38,759 nt of DNA. Source: Shewanella decolorationis S12. GTDB taxonomy: Bacteria; Pseudomonadota; Gammaproteobacteria; Enterobacterales; Shewanellaceae. How positions within the stretch are numbered: position 1 is the first letter of the stretch; the number at the start of each line of letters is the position of its first letter. Shown piece after piece: positions 13,990 through 21,977 of the stretch. The translations under genes were made by a program, and so were the position numbers. Location of the stretch: assembly GCF_000485795.1 (NCBI RefSeq), contig NZ_AXZL01000002.1, positions 1-38,759 on the forward strand. Direction: 5' to 3'. The notes beneath the pieces are model-generated. The model was not told the origin of the DNA, did not search any database, and saw nothing but the letters and a program-made list of their open reading frames with translations.

Positions 13990-16599
13990 ATGCATAAGAA
14001 TAGCTTATTAGCTAAGTCAGTGCGTTTTGCGTTGATTAGTGGTGTGACTGCTGCGACGTTAAGCGTTCCATTCACTTTTGCTGCTGAAGAAGATGGTGCA
14101 AAGGTAGAGCGTATTGAAGTTACTGGCTCACGTATCAAGCGTAGTGATTTAGAAGGTGCTTCTCCTGTTACCTCTATCACTACTGAAGATATGAAAGTCG
14201 AAGGTAACTTCACTGTAGCTGATGCACTGCGCAACAGTAACTTAAACTCATTCGGTTCATTCTCTGAGCGTTCGGGTAGCTCTGCTCAATCACAAGCAAC
14301 TATCGACTTACGTGGTGCAGGTTCATCTCGTACGCTAGTTCTTATTGATGGTAAACGTTTCCCAGGCTCTCCAACGTTAGGTGGAAGTTCGGCTAACTTA
14401 AACGCCATTCCTATGGCGGCCGTTGAACGTATCGACATTTTGACTGATGGCGCATCATCTACATATGGTTCTGATGCTATCGCAGGTGTTGTAAACATCA
14501 TCATGAAAAAGAACTACCAAGGTGTTGAATTCAATGCTGGTGGTGGTTCTCGTGAGGCCGATGGTGGATTGACCAGTAAAGAATTTTCTGTAGTCTCTGG
14601 TTATCAAATGGACAAAGGCAATATTACTTTCTCATTTGATCATCAAGATCGTAAAGGTATTTCAGATGGTGACCGCCCATACACTGCGGCAAGCATGTTT
14701 GATGCTAACGGTGACGGTATTATCCAAGCTTACACTGAGACCATCGGTTGGAGTATTTATGGTGCTACTGTAGCTTCTCCAGATTTCTCTGAAGCTCAAG
14801 CATCACCTTTGTGTGATGATTTAGCTGCACAATACGGTTCAAATGTATTCCAAAAAGTAGCGGCTGACGACGATTGGGGTCCAGGTTCAACTTACTGTAT
14901 GTACGCGTTTGCTAACGTGTCTTACAACAAGGCTTCAACTGACCGTAACACGGTTTACGTCGATGCTAACTATGAAGTTGCACAAGATGTTGAGTGGTTT
15001 GGCCGTGCAATGGTAACTGCTAACTCGTCATTTGGTCGTTATGCTCCGCCAGCTGCAGCTTGGAACAAAATGGCTGCAGATAATCCAAATAACCCATATG
15101 GCCAAGTAACGACTGGTTACTGGCGTTGGGTGGGTATTGGTACTCGTGACGGTAACGTTACCGATTACAACCAAGACTATTTGACTGGTTTACGTGGAAC
15201 TTTACCTTCATTAAATGATGCTTCTTGGGAAGTTTATTACCACTATAACAAAGCTGATAATAAGAGTGTTGGCGAGTACTATTTAAGCTATGCAGGCCTT
15301 GCATACAACCAAGCAAATGGTATTGACCTTGGTTCAGAAGAAGGTATTGCGAATATGAAAGCAACTACCTTAACTCAAGACAGTTCTTACTTTAACCAGT
15401 GGTTTGCGGGTATCGGTTTTGATGCTTTCGAATTACCTGGCGGTACAGTCGCTCACTACGTTGGTGCAGAATACTTTGAGCAAGAATTTGCCTCTGTTTA
15501 TGATGCTCAATCTGAAGCTGATTTAATTGGTGGTAGCGCTGGTAACTCTGCGGGTGGTAGCCGTGATGTTAAAGCGGTATTCTACGAAGCCGTATTACCC
15601 GTTGTTGACAGTGTAGAAGTTAACTTAGCTGCTCGTTACGACGATTATAGTGACTTTGGTGGTGAGTTGTCACCTAAAGCATCAGTTCGTTGGCAAGCAT
15701 TGGATAGTTTAGTTGTCCGTGCTTCATACTCAGAAGCGTTCCGCGCACCTTCGTTAGACCAGTTGTACGCTGCTACTTCATTCAGTGCTGAATCTGCTCG
15801 CGATATTCCATATTGCCGCGATCAAGGTATTGCTGAAGCCGATTGTCCAAGCAAACAGATTGATACGTACTACTCAGCGAATAAAAATCTACAACCAGAA
15901 ACTTCAGATTATATCAACCTGGGTGTAGCGTGGGATATCGTTGAAAACGTTGGTTTAACAGTCGATTACTTTGACCTGACAGTAGAAAATGTGATCAGCT
16001 CACGTTCAACTCAGTCAGTATTGAAGGGGATTGCTGATGGCACTATCACTGCCGATGATACCTTCTATGTAGTTCGTGCTCCAAATGGTGCTGACGGTTC
16101 TTTAGGTAAAGCTTTAGAAGTTGGTACTGGTTATGCGAACGGTGATAAGTTTGAGATTGAAGGTATTGACGTAGGCCTAAATGCAAACTTTGAAACTAGC
16201 ATCGGTGATTTTGGTGTTAACTGGATGAACAGCTTTATTCTAAGCTACGTAACAGAAGACACTGCTGGTGTATCTGAGGATATCGCTGGTTGGGCTGGTT
16301 CACCAGATTACAAGTCTGTATTCACTACAACTTATTCATTTGGTGATAACACTCTAGCATGGAACATGAACTACACCAGTTCTACTTATGAGTCAGGTAC
16401 TACAGGTCATTTAGATTCATGGTTAATCCATAATATCAGCTATAGCTACGATGCTGGTAACTTTGGCAAGATCATGTTAGGTATTAACAACTTAACAGAT
16501 GAAGATCCAGTGTTAAGTTCAGCAGGTGTTTATGAGAATGCTGACCTGTATAACAACTACGGACGTGAGTACCGTGCTTCTTATACAATCAAATTCTAA
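13990..16599 (+). CDS. TonB-dependent receptor, copy 2
   Basis: An 869-residue outer-membrane TonB-dependent transporter, paralogue of the preceding gene. The signal peptide ends at about TFAAEE, then come the TonB-box-like VERIEVTGSRIKRSDLEG, the plug with LIDGKRFPGSPTLGG and YGSDAIAGVVNIIMKKNY, and the barrel ending YRASYTIKF. The plug is almost identical to copy 1, with main differences in late extracellular loops. That suggests the same energisation but possibly altered ligand range. Codon choice is strongly biased (mostly CGT for Arg, few rare codons), which suggests high expression. The ribosome site is CAGGGAG. It corresponds by position to the receptor next to the porin in S. oneidensis. 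The ligand is unknown. Confidence 0.93.
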   Translation: MHKNSLLAKSVRFALISGVTAATLSVPFTFAAEEDGAKVERIEVTGSRIKRSDLEGASPVTSITTEDMKVEGNFTVADALRNSNLNSFGSFSERSGSSAQSQATIDLRGAGSSRTLVLIDGKRFPGSPTLGGSSANLNAIPMAAVERIDILTDGASSTYGSDAIAGVVNIIMKKNYQGVEFNAGGGSREADGGLTSKEFSVVSGYQMDKGNITFSFDHQDRKGISDGDRPYTAASMFDANGDGIIQAYTETIGWSIYGATVASPDFSEAQASPLCDDLAAQYGSNVFQKVAADDDWGPGSTYCMYAFANVSYNKASTDRNTVYVDANYEVAQDVEWFGRAMVTANSSFGRYAPPAAAWNKMAADNPNNPYGQVTTGYWRWVGIGTRDGNVTDYNQDYLTGLRGTLPSLNDASWEVYYHYNKADNKSVGEYYLSYAGLAYNQANGIDLGSEEGIANMKATTLTQDSSYFNQWFAGIGFDAFELPGGTVAHYVGAEYFEQEFASVYDAQSEADLIGGSAGNSAGGSRDVKAVFYEAVLPVVDSVEVNLAARYDDYSDFGGELSPKASVRWQALDSLVVRASYSEAFRAPSLDQLYAATSFSAESARDIPYCRDQGIAEADCPSKQIDTYYSANKNLQPETSDYINLGVAWDIVENVGLTVDYFDLTVENVISSRSTQSVLKGIADGTITADDTFYVVRAPNGADGSLGKALEVGTGYANGDKFEIEGIDVGLNANFETSIGDFGVNWMNSFILSYVTEDTAGVSEDIAGWAGSPDYKSVFTTTYSFGDNTLAWNMNYTSSTYESGTTGHLDSWLIHNISYSYDAGNFGKIMLGINNLTDEDPVLSSAGVYENADLYNNYGREYRASYTIKF

Positions 16600-16626
16600 T
16601 GCATAGTTAATAAACTTCTTGCAGTT

Positions 16627-16656
16627 AAAAGGCCAGTTATATACTGGCCTTTTTAT
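16627..16656 (+). terminator. Terminator of receptor copy 2
   Basis: AAAAGGCCAGT-tatat-ACTGGCCTTTTT is a perfect hairpin with T-run 28 bp after the stop codon. Confidence 0.9.
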
Positions 16657-16714
16657 TACTTTATTGGTCTAACTTTGAAGGCATAATTGTTTAGCTTGGT
16701 CGTACATGAAGAAC

Positions 16715-16800
16715 CAGCCTTTAATTACATCTTGAAAGAAAGTTGAGCATTCAGTCTGATTACTCAAACAGTTGAAAATAGTTATTTAAGATGTAGGCTG
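16715..16800. repeat. Interrupted 13-bp inverted repeat upstream of methyltransferase
   Basis: CAGCCT-(ttaatt)-ACATCTT at 16715-16733 is complementary to AAGATGT-AGGCTG at 16788-16800; the left arm has a 6-nt insertion. Inside lies a weaker pair, TTGAG (16743-16747) with CTCAA. It could be a structured leader, a small transcript, or the remnant of a short mobile repeat. Confidence 0.5.
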
Positions 16801-16834
16801 TTCAGTAATTTGGTTTGAATAGTGGGATATATGA

Positions 16835-17803
16835 ATGAGTGAACACTGGAGTGAGTATTGGAAATCTGGACACTTAACTTCATTCGGTAATGAATTTAGT
16901 GAGAATTATACAGGCCACTTACGCAGTATCTGGGAGCGCATCTTTAACCGTTTGCCTGATAATTTTAGATTACTAGATATCGCGACAGGGAATGGCGCAT
17001 TACCCCTTTTAGCACAGGATCATTTCAAAAAATCTGATGTTAAAGGAGCGATTAAAGGCATTGATTTTGCTAACATAAATTCTCAACCGTTGATCGAGCA
17101 TCATCTTAATAAGAATATTAGCATTGAGCTCATCGGGAATGTTAGAGCAGAGAGTTTACCTTTTTCAGATAGTGAATTTGATATGGTAATTTCTCAATTT
17201 GGTATCGAATATTCAGACATAGAGAAGTCATTTTATGAAGTGAACCGAGTGCTGGTTAAAGGTGGTGTGTTTGAGTCAATTATCCACAATAAGGGTTCTT
17301 CCATCATCAAGAGTAATAGTAGATTACTTGATTTCTTGCGGCTTAAACAGATTGATATCATCACTCAATTATTGAGACAACTTGCTCAGAATATGGGAAC
17401 ATTGCGTGGCCCAGACGATTTAAAGAGGGTGAAGTCTTGTCCTAAATGCGAACAGAGTCGAATGGACATTAATCGGCATTTGTCCGAGGTTGCCACAATC
17501 GATGAGATGGCATTACATGAAACTGAGCTTCTTAGTTATGTGAACAATTTTTTCAAGAATGGACTTTTTTGGCCTGTAGATAAAAAGCTTGAGTATCTTG
17601 ATTTTGTTAATACGCAACTCGAAGTGTACAAAAACCGACTAAGTGAGCTCGTTGCTGCGGCTATGGATTCAGAGAAAATAAATACTCTTAAACAATATCT
17701 TATAACGCTAAAAGTAGAAGGGCTTGCGGTAGAAGAAGTGCATAATGAGAAGAATGAAGTCATTGCATGGCACATGCGATATTCGACATTTAAAAATGCT
17801 TAA
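16835..17803 (+). CDS. Class I SAM-dependent methyltransferase, substrate unknown
   Basis: A 322-residue cytoplasmic enzyme. Residues about 42-140 are a Rossmann-fold methyltransferase of the Methyltransf_11 type. They hold SAM motif I LLDIATGNGALPLLA, the acidic residue in GIDFAN, the LPFSDSEFDMVISQFGIEY core and a post-II segment EVNRVLVKGG. The C-terminal half is helical and not recognised; it contains a CPKC pair near residues 206-209 that could hold a metal only if other ligands exist. It starts at ATG 16835; an ATG four bases earlier leads to a stop after three codons. It stands alone between the receptors and the TonB2 operon. A role in modifying a natural product or cofactor taken up by the receptors would be speculation. 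Confidence 0.82.
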   Translation: MSEHWSEYWKSGHLTSFGNEFSENYTGHLRSIWERIFNRLPDNFRLLDIATGNGALPLLAQDHFKKSDVKGAIKGIDFANINSQPLIEHHLNKNISIELIGNVRAESLPFSDSEFDMVISQFGIEYSDIEKSFYEVNRVLVKGGVFESIIHNKGSSIIKSNSRLLDFLRLKQIDIITQLLRQLAQNMGTLRGPDDLKRVKSCPKCEQSRMDINRHLSEVATIDEMALHETELLSYVNNFFKNGLFWPVDKKLEYLDFVNTQLEVYKNRLSELVAAAMDSEKINTLKQYLITLKVEGLAVEEVHNEKNEVIAWHMRYSTFKNA

Positions 17804-18071
17804 GCACAGAAAATGCAAGTTTATCTATCAATAGGTTCATTTCAAGTCATAGCTTGTTAATGAGTGATACCCAAGTAAATGTTTAAATTCCGTTAACGAC
17901 CAATTCTGGTTTCATTTCTTAAAAAGCATTATTTTTTAGTGGGTTAGATACTGCTTTTCAGTAGGGTTGGGAATTTAGAGCATACGCATAAGGATTATGT
18001 TGCTTAAAAAAACACCTTTCATAAAAAAATTCATAACTAAGACTTCTTTACACTCGTTTTTACGTGTCCCG

Positions 18072-18093
18072 AATGTTGACACAGGTCAACATT
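18072..18093. promoter_or_regulatory. Perfect inverted repeat overlapping a possible -35, TonB2 operon
   Basis: AATGTTGAC-ACAG-GTCAACATT has two perfect 9-bp arms. The TTGACA at 18076-18081 inside it matches the sigma-70 -35 consensus, with AAATGA 17 bp downstream as a weak -10. A dimeric repressor bound here would block the promoter. It does not look like a Fur box; the regulator is unknown. Confidence 0.6.
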
Positions 18094-18115
18094 TTGTGAA
18101 ATGATGCCAGCGGGT

Positions 18116-18135
18116 CTATGCCTGCAAAGGCATAG
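18116..18135 (+). promoter_or_regulatory. GNRA-tetraloop hairpin in the TonB2 operon leader
   Basis: CTATGCCT-GCAA-AGGCATAG is a perfect 8-bp stem capped by a GCAA (GNRA) loop, 132 nt before the DUF3450 start. It is followed by purine-rich sequence, not T-run, so it is not a terminator. It may stabilise the 5' end of the mRNA or belong to a regulatory RNA. Confidence 0.55.
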
Positions 18136-18267
18136 GAAAGGGAAGAAAAAACTAAGAATCACAAGAGAAAGATGAACTTACAGTAAGCATTTACTAAAGT
18201 AAGTCTTGCTTAAAGTGATGTTGCTGTTAAGTTAACTTTTTTATTCACTTCAAATTGGTTGGGAACT

Positions 18268-19050
18268 ATGTCCAAGGTAAGCAATAGAACAAAAATCGCT
18301 ACTGCACTTGTTGGCGTGCTGGCATTAGCGAGCAGCAACTTAGTAGTTGCAGATCCTCTTACCGACGTGCAAAAAGCGGATAGTATGATCCATGCTGATG
18401 CTGCTGCGTCGCAAAAGAACGTTGATAAGTATTTTGATCAAGCACAAGACATGCTCTTCGAGTATGGTTCTGTTGCTGATGAGCGTGAATCACTAAAGTC
18501 CTATAACGATTACGTTGCCAGCTTAGTTGCTGATCAACAAAAAACAATGGACTCGATTCAAAATGACATCAACGGCGTAGACAAACTGCGTCAAGGTGTT
18601 GTGCCTTTAATGTTTAAAATGGTTGAGTCTTTAGAACAATTCGTTCAATTAGATTTGCCATTTAACTCTGAAATTCGTGCTAACCGCGTAAAAGAGTTAA
18701 AAACACTGCTAAACACTGCTGAAGTGACTTTAGCTGAAAAATATCGTTTGATTCTGGATGCGTACAGCATCGAGCGTGAATACGGTAGTGCTGTTGCAGT
18801 TAACCAAGGTAAATTGACCCTAGATGGTAAAGAAGTATTGGTAGACTTCTTTAACTTAGGTCGCGTAGCTCTTTATGCTCAGAGCTTAGATCAGAAGACT
18901 GGCTGGATGTATAACCCACAAACTAAGGGTTGGGATAAGTTAGATGACAGCTATTTGCGTGAACTGACTAAAGGTATCCGCATTGCCCGTAAACAAGGCG
19001 CTCTAGATCTATTCGCGTTACCAATTCCTGCTGCGGAGACTGCACAATAA
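18268..19050 (+). CDS. DUF3450 periplasmic coiled-coil protein, TonB2 operon
   Basis: A 260-residue exported protein. A signal peptide (about 1-31, ending VVA-DP) is followed by a long helical, Gln/Asp/Lys-rich region (35-110) likely to form a coiled coil, then the DUF3450 C-terminal domain with REYGSAVAVNQGKLTL and FFNLGRVALYAQS. The function is unknown, but the gene consistently begins operons encoding TtpC/ExbB/ExbD/TonB in marine gammaproteobacteria, so a structural role in the envelope complex is likely. I chose ATG 18268 over TTG 18259. The stop overlaps the ttpC start by one base (TAATG). Confidence 0.87.
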   Translation: MSKVSNRTKIATALVGVLALASSNLVVADPLTDVQKADSMIHADAAASQKNVDKYFDQAQDMLFEYGSVADERESLKSYNDYVASLVADQQKTMDSIQNDINGVDKLRQGVVPLMFKMVESLEQFVQLDLPFNSEIRANRVKELKTLLNTAEVTLAEKYRLILDAYSIEREYGSAVAVNQGKLTLDGKEVLVDFFNLGRVALYAQSLDQKTGWMYNPQTKGWDKLDDSYLRELTKGIRIARKQGALDLFALPIPAAETAQ

Positions 19051-20405
19051 TGAAGAAGTTAATTACTACAGCTGTATTAGCTGCAAGTTTTTCTTTAACT
19101 GCTGGTATGGCAAGCGCTGCTGATGCGCCTAAGACCATCGATCAATTATTGCAGCAAGTTAAAGTTGATCGCGCTGCTGAAGGCAAAGTTAACAGCAAAC
19201 GTGAACAAGAGTTCCAAGCTGAGCGTGGCGATAAAGCGGCTCTGTTAAAGCGTGAAAAAGATGCTTTAGCGGCTGAAAAGCAACGCGGTAAAGACCTAAA
19301 CCAAGCTTTCTTAGACAACGAGCGTAAAATTGCTCAGTTAGAAGAAGACCTGAAAACTGCTCAAGGTGACTTGGGTGAGATGTTCGGTGTGGTTAAAGGT
19401 GAAGCGGGCGATTTCGCTGGTAAATTAGCGAGCTCAAACGTCAGTGCACAATACCCAAATCGCGATAAATTTATCGCTGATTTAGGTGCGCGTAAGCAAT
19501 TACCAAAAATCGAAGAGTTAGAGCAATTCTGGCAAGAACAATTATTCGAAATGGCACAATCTGGTAAGGTTGTTAAATTCGAAGGTTCTGTAACTGGGAT
19601 CGACGGTAGCGTTAAAAACACCACTATTCACCGTATCGGTACTTACAACTTAACTGCTGATGGCAAGTATGTTGTTTACAACCATGAGTTAGGTTTAATT
19701 CAAGAGTTATCACAGCAGCCAGAAGGCTACCAAGTGAGTGCAGTGGGTAAGTGGGAACAAACTACTTCTGGTACTGCGCCATTCTATATCGACCCAGCTC
19801 GTGGCGTGCTGTTAAACATCTTCACTAACAAAGCAAGCTTTGAAGATCGTTTAGAAGCGGGTGGTACTATCGGTTACATCATTATCGCTCTGTTAGCATT
19901 AGGTCTGTTGATTTCTATCGAACGTCTAGTGACTATGACTATCATCGGCGCTCGTGTGAACAGCCAACGTAAGAACATTGATAAGCCAGGTAATAACGCC
20001 TTAGGCCGTATCCTGAAAGTGTATCAAGAGAACAAAGACGTTGACGTTGAAACATTAGAGCTGAAACTTGACGAAGCGATTCTAAAAGAAACGCCTGCGT
20101 TAGAGTCTCGCATTTCAATCATCAAAGTTCTGGCCGCTATCGCACCTATGATGGGTCTGTTAGGTACAGTAACGGGTATGATTGCAACCTTCCAAAGTAT
20201 CCAATTATTCGGTACAGGCGATCCAAAACTGATGGCTGGCGGTATTTCTATGGCGCTGATCACTACAGTTCAAGGTCTGGTTGCGGCTCTGCCACTGATG
20301 TTAATGCACGCAGTTGTTGTTGCTCGTAGCAAGTCAATCGTGCAAGTTCTGGAAGAGCAAAGTGCTGGTATCATCGCAGCGCACGCTGAGAAGAGGGCTG
20401 ACTAA
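19050..20405 (+). CDS. ttpC: TtpC-like MotA/TolQ/ExbB protein with long periplasmic N-terminus
   Basis: A 451-residue protein equivalent to TtpC, the additional component of the Vibrio TonB2 complex. It has a signal-like N-terminus (MKKLITTAVLAASFSLTAGMASA). Then comes a charged coiled coil (about 35-110), a beta-rich periplasmic domain (about 150-265), and a membrane segment near 275-295. The MotA/TolQ/ExbB core has PMMGLLGTVTGMIATF (about 363-378) and a third helix VQGLVAALPLMLMHAVVVA. In Vibrio, TtpC is essential for TonB2-dependent transport. How its periplasmic domain works is not settled. Adjacent genes overlap by one base at both ends, so translation is coupled. Confidence 0.9.
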   Translation: MKKLITTAVLAASFSLTAGMASAADAPKTIDQLLQQVKVDRAAEGKVNSKREQEFQAERGDKAALLKREKDALAAEKQRGKDLNQAFLDNERKIAQLEEDLKTAQGDLGEMFGVVKGEAGDFAGKLASSNVSAQYPNRDKFIADLGARKQLPKIEELEQFWQEQLFEMAQSGKVVKFEGSVTGIDGSVKNTTIHRIGTYNLTADGKYVVYNHELGLIQELSQQPEGYQVSAVGKWEQTTSGTAPFYIDPARGVLLNIFTNKASFEDRLEAGGTIGYIIIALLALGLLISIERLVTMTIIGARVNSQRKNIDKPGNNALGRILKVYQENKDVDVETLELKLDEAILKETPALESRISIIKVLAAIAPMMGLLGTVTGMIATFQSIQLFGTGDPKLMAGGISMALITTVQGLVAALPLMLMHAVVVARSKSIVQVLEEQSAGIIAAHAEKRAD

Positions 20406-20932
20406 TGATGATCTACCTGATGGACATATGGGATTCCGTCAGGGGCTTCATGGCCTCCGGAGGCGACGTCCTCTGGTTAGTAGCGTTTGTGCTGTTCTTA
20501 ATGTGGGTATTGATGCTTGAGCGTTACTGGTATCTTAATTGGATATCACCAAAGCAACATAAAGCAATCATAGCTGCATGGGATGCAAGAGAGGAAACCA
20601 CCTCTTGGTATGCACACCGTATCCGTGAAGCTTGGCTGTCCCAAGCGAAGCAAGATTTGAATGCACGTATGCTGGTCATAAAAACCTTAGTAGCGATTTG
20701 TCCTATGATAGGTTTGTTAGGTACTGTTACCGGTATGATTTCAGTGTTCGATGTGATGGCAGTTCAGGGGACGAGTAATGCTCGTTTAATGGCGGCTGGT
20801 ATTTCAATGGCAACAATGCCCACTATGGCGGGGATGGTTGCAGCATTATCGGGAGTATTCTTCAGTACTCGCCTTGATGCCAAAATGAAAATCAGCTTAG
20901 AAAAGCTAAAAGACAGCATGCCGCACCACTAG
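20405..20932 (+). CDS. exbB: ExbB-type proton channel subunit (TonB2 system)
   Basis: A 175-residue inner-membrane protein with three transmembrane helices: VLWLVAFVLFLMWVLMLERYW near the N-terminus, ICPMIGLLGTVTGMISVFDVM, and TMAGMVAALSGVFF. ExbB forms the pentameric channel around ExbD that harvests proton-motive force for TonB. It is shorter than E. coli ExbB (244) as is usual for ExbB2 proteins. Two ATG codons (20405, 20408) are possible; the first overlaps the ttpC stop. Confidence 0.93.
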   Translation: MMIYLMDIWDSVRGFMASGGDVLWLVAFVLFLMWVLMLERYWYLNWISPKQHKAIIAAWDAREETTSWYAHRIREAWLSQAKQDLNARMLVIKTLVAICPMIGLLGTVTGMISVFDVMAVQGTSNARLMAAGISMATMPTMAGMVAALSGVFFSTRLDAKMKISLEKLKDSMPHH

Positions 20933-20945
20933 AGAGAGATTGAAC

Positions 20946-21350
20946 ATGGCACGTAAAAAGCATTCCAGTGTAGACGAGGAAGCGCAAATTGATATGACAC
21001 CGATGCTCGACATCGTGTTTATCATGCTGATCTTCTTCATTGTAACAACGTCATTCGTGAAACCATCTGGTTTGGACTACAACAAACCAAAAGCTTCACA
21101 AGCGACTTCTAAGCCTTCGGCGAACATCTTTATCGGCGTCAGCAAAACTGGCGTGATCATGATGGAAAACCGTCAGGTTGATATCGAGCGTGTAACTGCA
21201 AACGTTGAGCGTATGCTAGCTGAAGCGCCTGAAGCAGCAGTGCTGATCCAGGCCGACAAAGATACGCAACACGGCTTAGTTGTTAAAGTTCTAGACCAAG
21301 TCAAAGCGGCTGGTATAGATAAGATTTCGGTATCTGCGGGGAACGATTAA
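20946..21350 (+). CDS. exbD: ExbD-type proton channel subunit (TonB2 system)
   Basis: A 134-residue biopolymer transport protein. A short cytoplasmic N-terminus is followed by a single transmembrane helix DMTPMLDIVFIMLIFFIVT. The essential proton-carrying Asp is residue 22 in PMLDIVF. The periplasmic domain follows and includes the ADKDTQHG region. I chose ATG 20946 because AGAGAGAG precedes it; the frame is open to TTG 20940. It lies 13 bp after exbB. Confidence 0.93.
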   Translation: MARKKHSSVDEEAQIDMTPMLDIVFIMLIFFIVTTSFVKPSGLDYNKPKASQATSKPSANIFIGVSKTGVIMMENRQVDIERVTANVERMLAEAPEAAVLIQADKDTQHGLVVKVLDQVKAAGIDKISVSAGND

Positions 21351-21351
21351 T

Positions 21352-21975
21352 ATGCTAAGAGCACTAGTATCAATCATTATTGGTGCTGCTGTGACTTTTG
21401 GTCTGTTCGCTTTTATGGCGTTCTTGGTCGGTGGTGGGGCGCAACGCGCTGAAACATCGGCCGAGACCCCTGTAATTGAAATCACCATGGATAGACAGGA
21501 TGCAAAAGCACAGAATAAACCAAGGGTAGTGCCTAAGCCGCCACCACCACCAGAGCAACCACAAAAGCCTGATACTACGCCACCAGACACTTCATCAAAT
21601 ATTGATACGTCTATGTCGTTCAATATGGGTGGTGTTGAAGCTGGTGGTCATAGTGCCGGTGGTTTCAAATTGGGTAATATGATGACGCGTGACGGCGATG
21701 CAACACCAATCGTCCGTATTGAGCCTCAATATCCAATTGCTGCGGCACGTGACGGTAAAGAAGGTTGGGTGCAGTTACGCTTTACCATTAACGAGTTGGG
21801 TGGTGTTGATGATGTTGAAATTATCAATGCTGAACCTAAACGTTTGTTTGATAAAGAAGCAATTCGTGCACTGAAAAAGTGGAAATATAAGCCAAAGATT
21901 GTTGATGGCAAGCCACTTAAACAACCTGGCATGACTGTGCAATTAGACTTCACTTTAGATAAAGGAGGCAAATAA
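21352..21975 (+). CDS. tonB: TonB2-type energy transducer
   Basis: A 207-residue TonB. An N-terminal membrane anchor (about 6-28) is followed by a short Pro-rich spacer (KPRVVPKPPPPPEQPQKP). The C-terminal TonB domain (about 120-207) has EPQYPIAAARDGKEGWVQLRF, VEIINAEP, and WKYKPKIVDG. The short Pro-rich region is typical of TonB2 proteins. It carries energy from the ExbB/ExbD/TtpC motor to outer-membrane receptors, probably including the two upstream. The start is one base after the exbD stop. Confidence 0.93.
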   Translation: MLRALVSIIIGAAVTFGLFAFMAFLVGGGAQRAETSAETPVIEITMDRQDAKAQNKPRVVPKPPPPPEQPQKPDTTPPDTSSNIDTSMSFNMGGVEAGGHSAGGFKLGNMMTRDGDATPIVRIEPQYPIAAARDGKEGWVQLRFTINELGGVDDVEIINAEPKRLFDKEAIRALKKWKYKPKIVDGKPLKQPGMTVQLDFTLDKGGK

Positions 21976-21977
21976 CA

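Larger units (their letters stand above)
17804..18267 (+). other. Intergenic region with TonB2 operon promoter and leader
   Basis: This 464-bp gap has no gene. The left part is AT-rich and shows no clear terminator for the methyltransferase. The right part holds the inverted repeat at 18072-18093, an overlapping possible promoter and the hairpin at 18116-18135. It probably encodes a 5' leader of about 150 nt. Confidence 0.6.
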
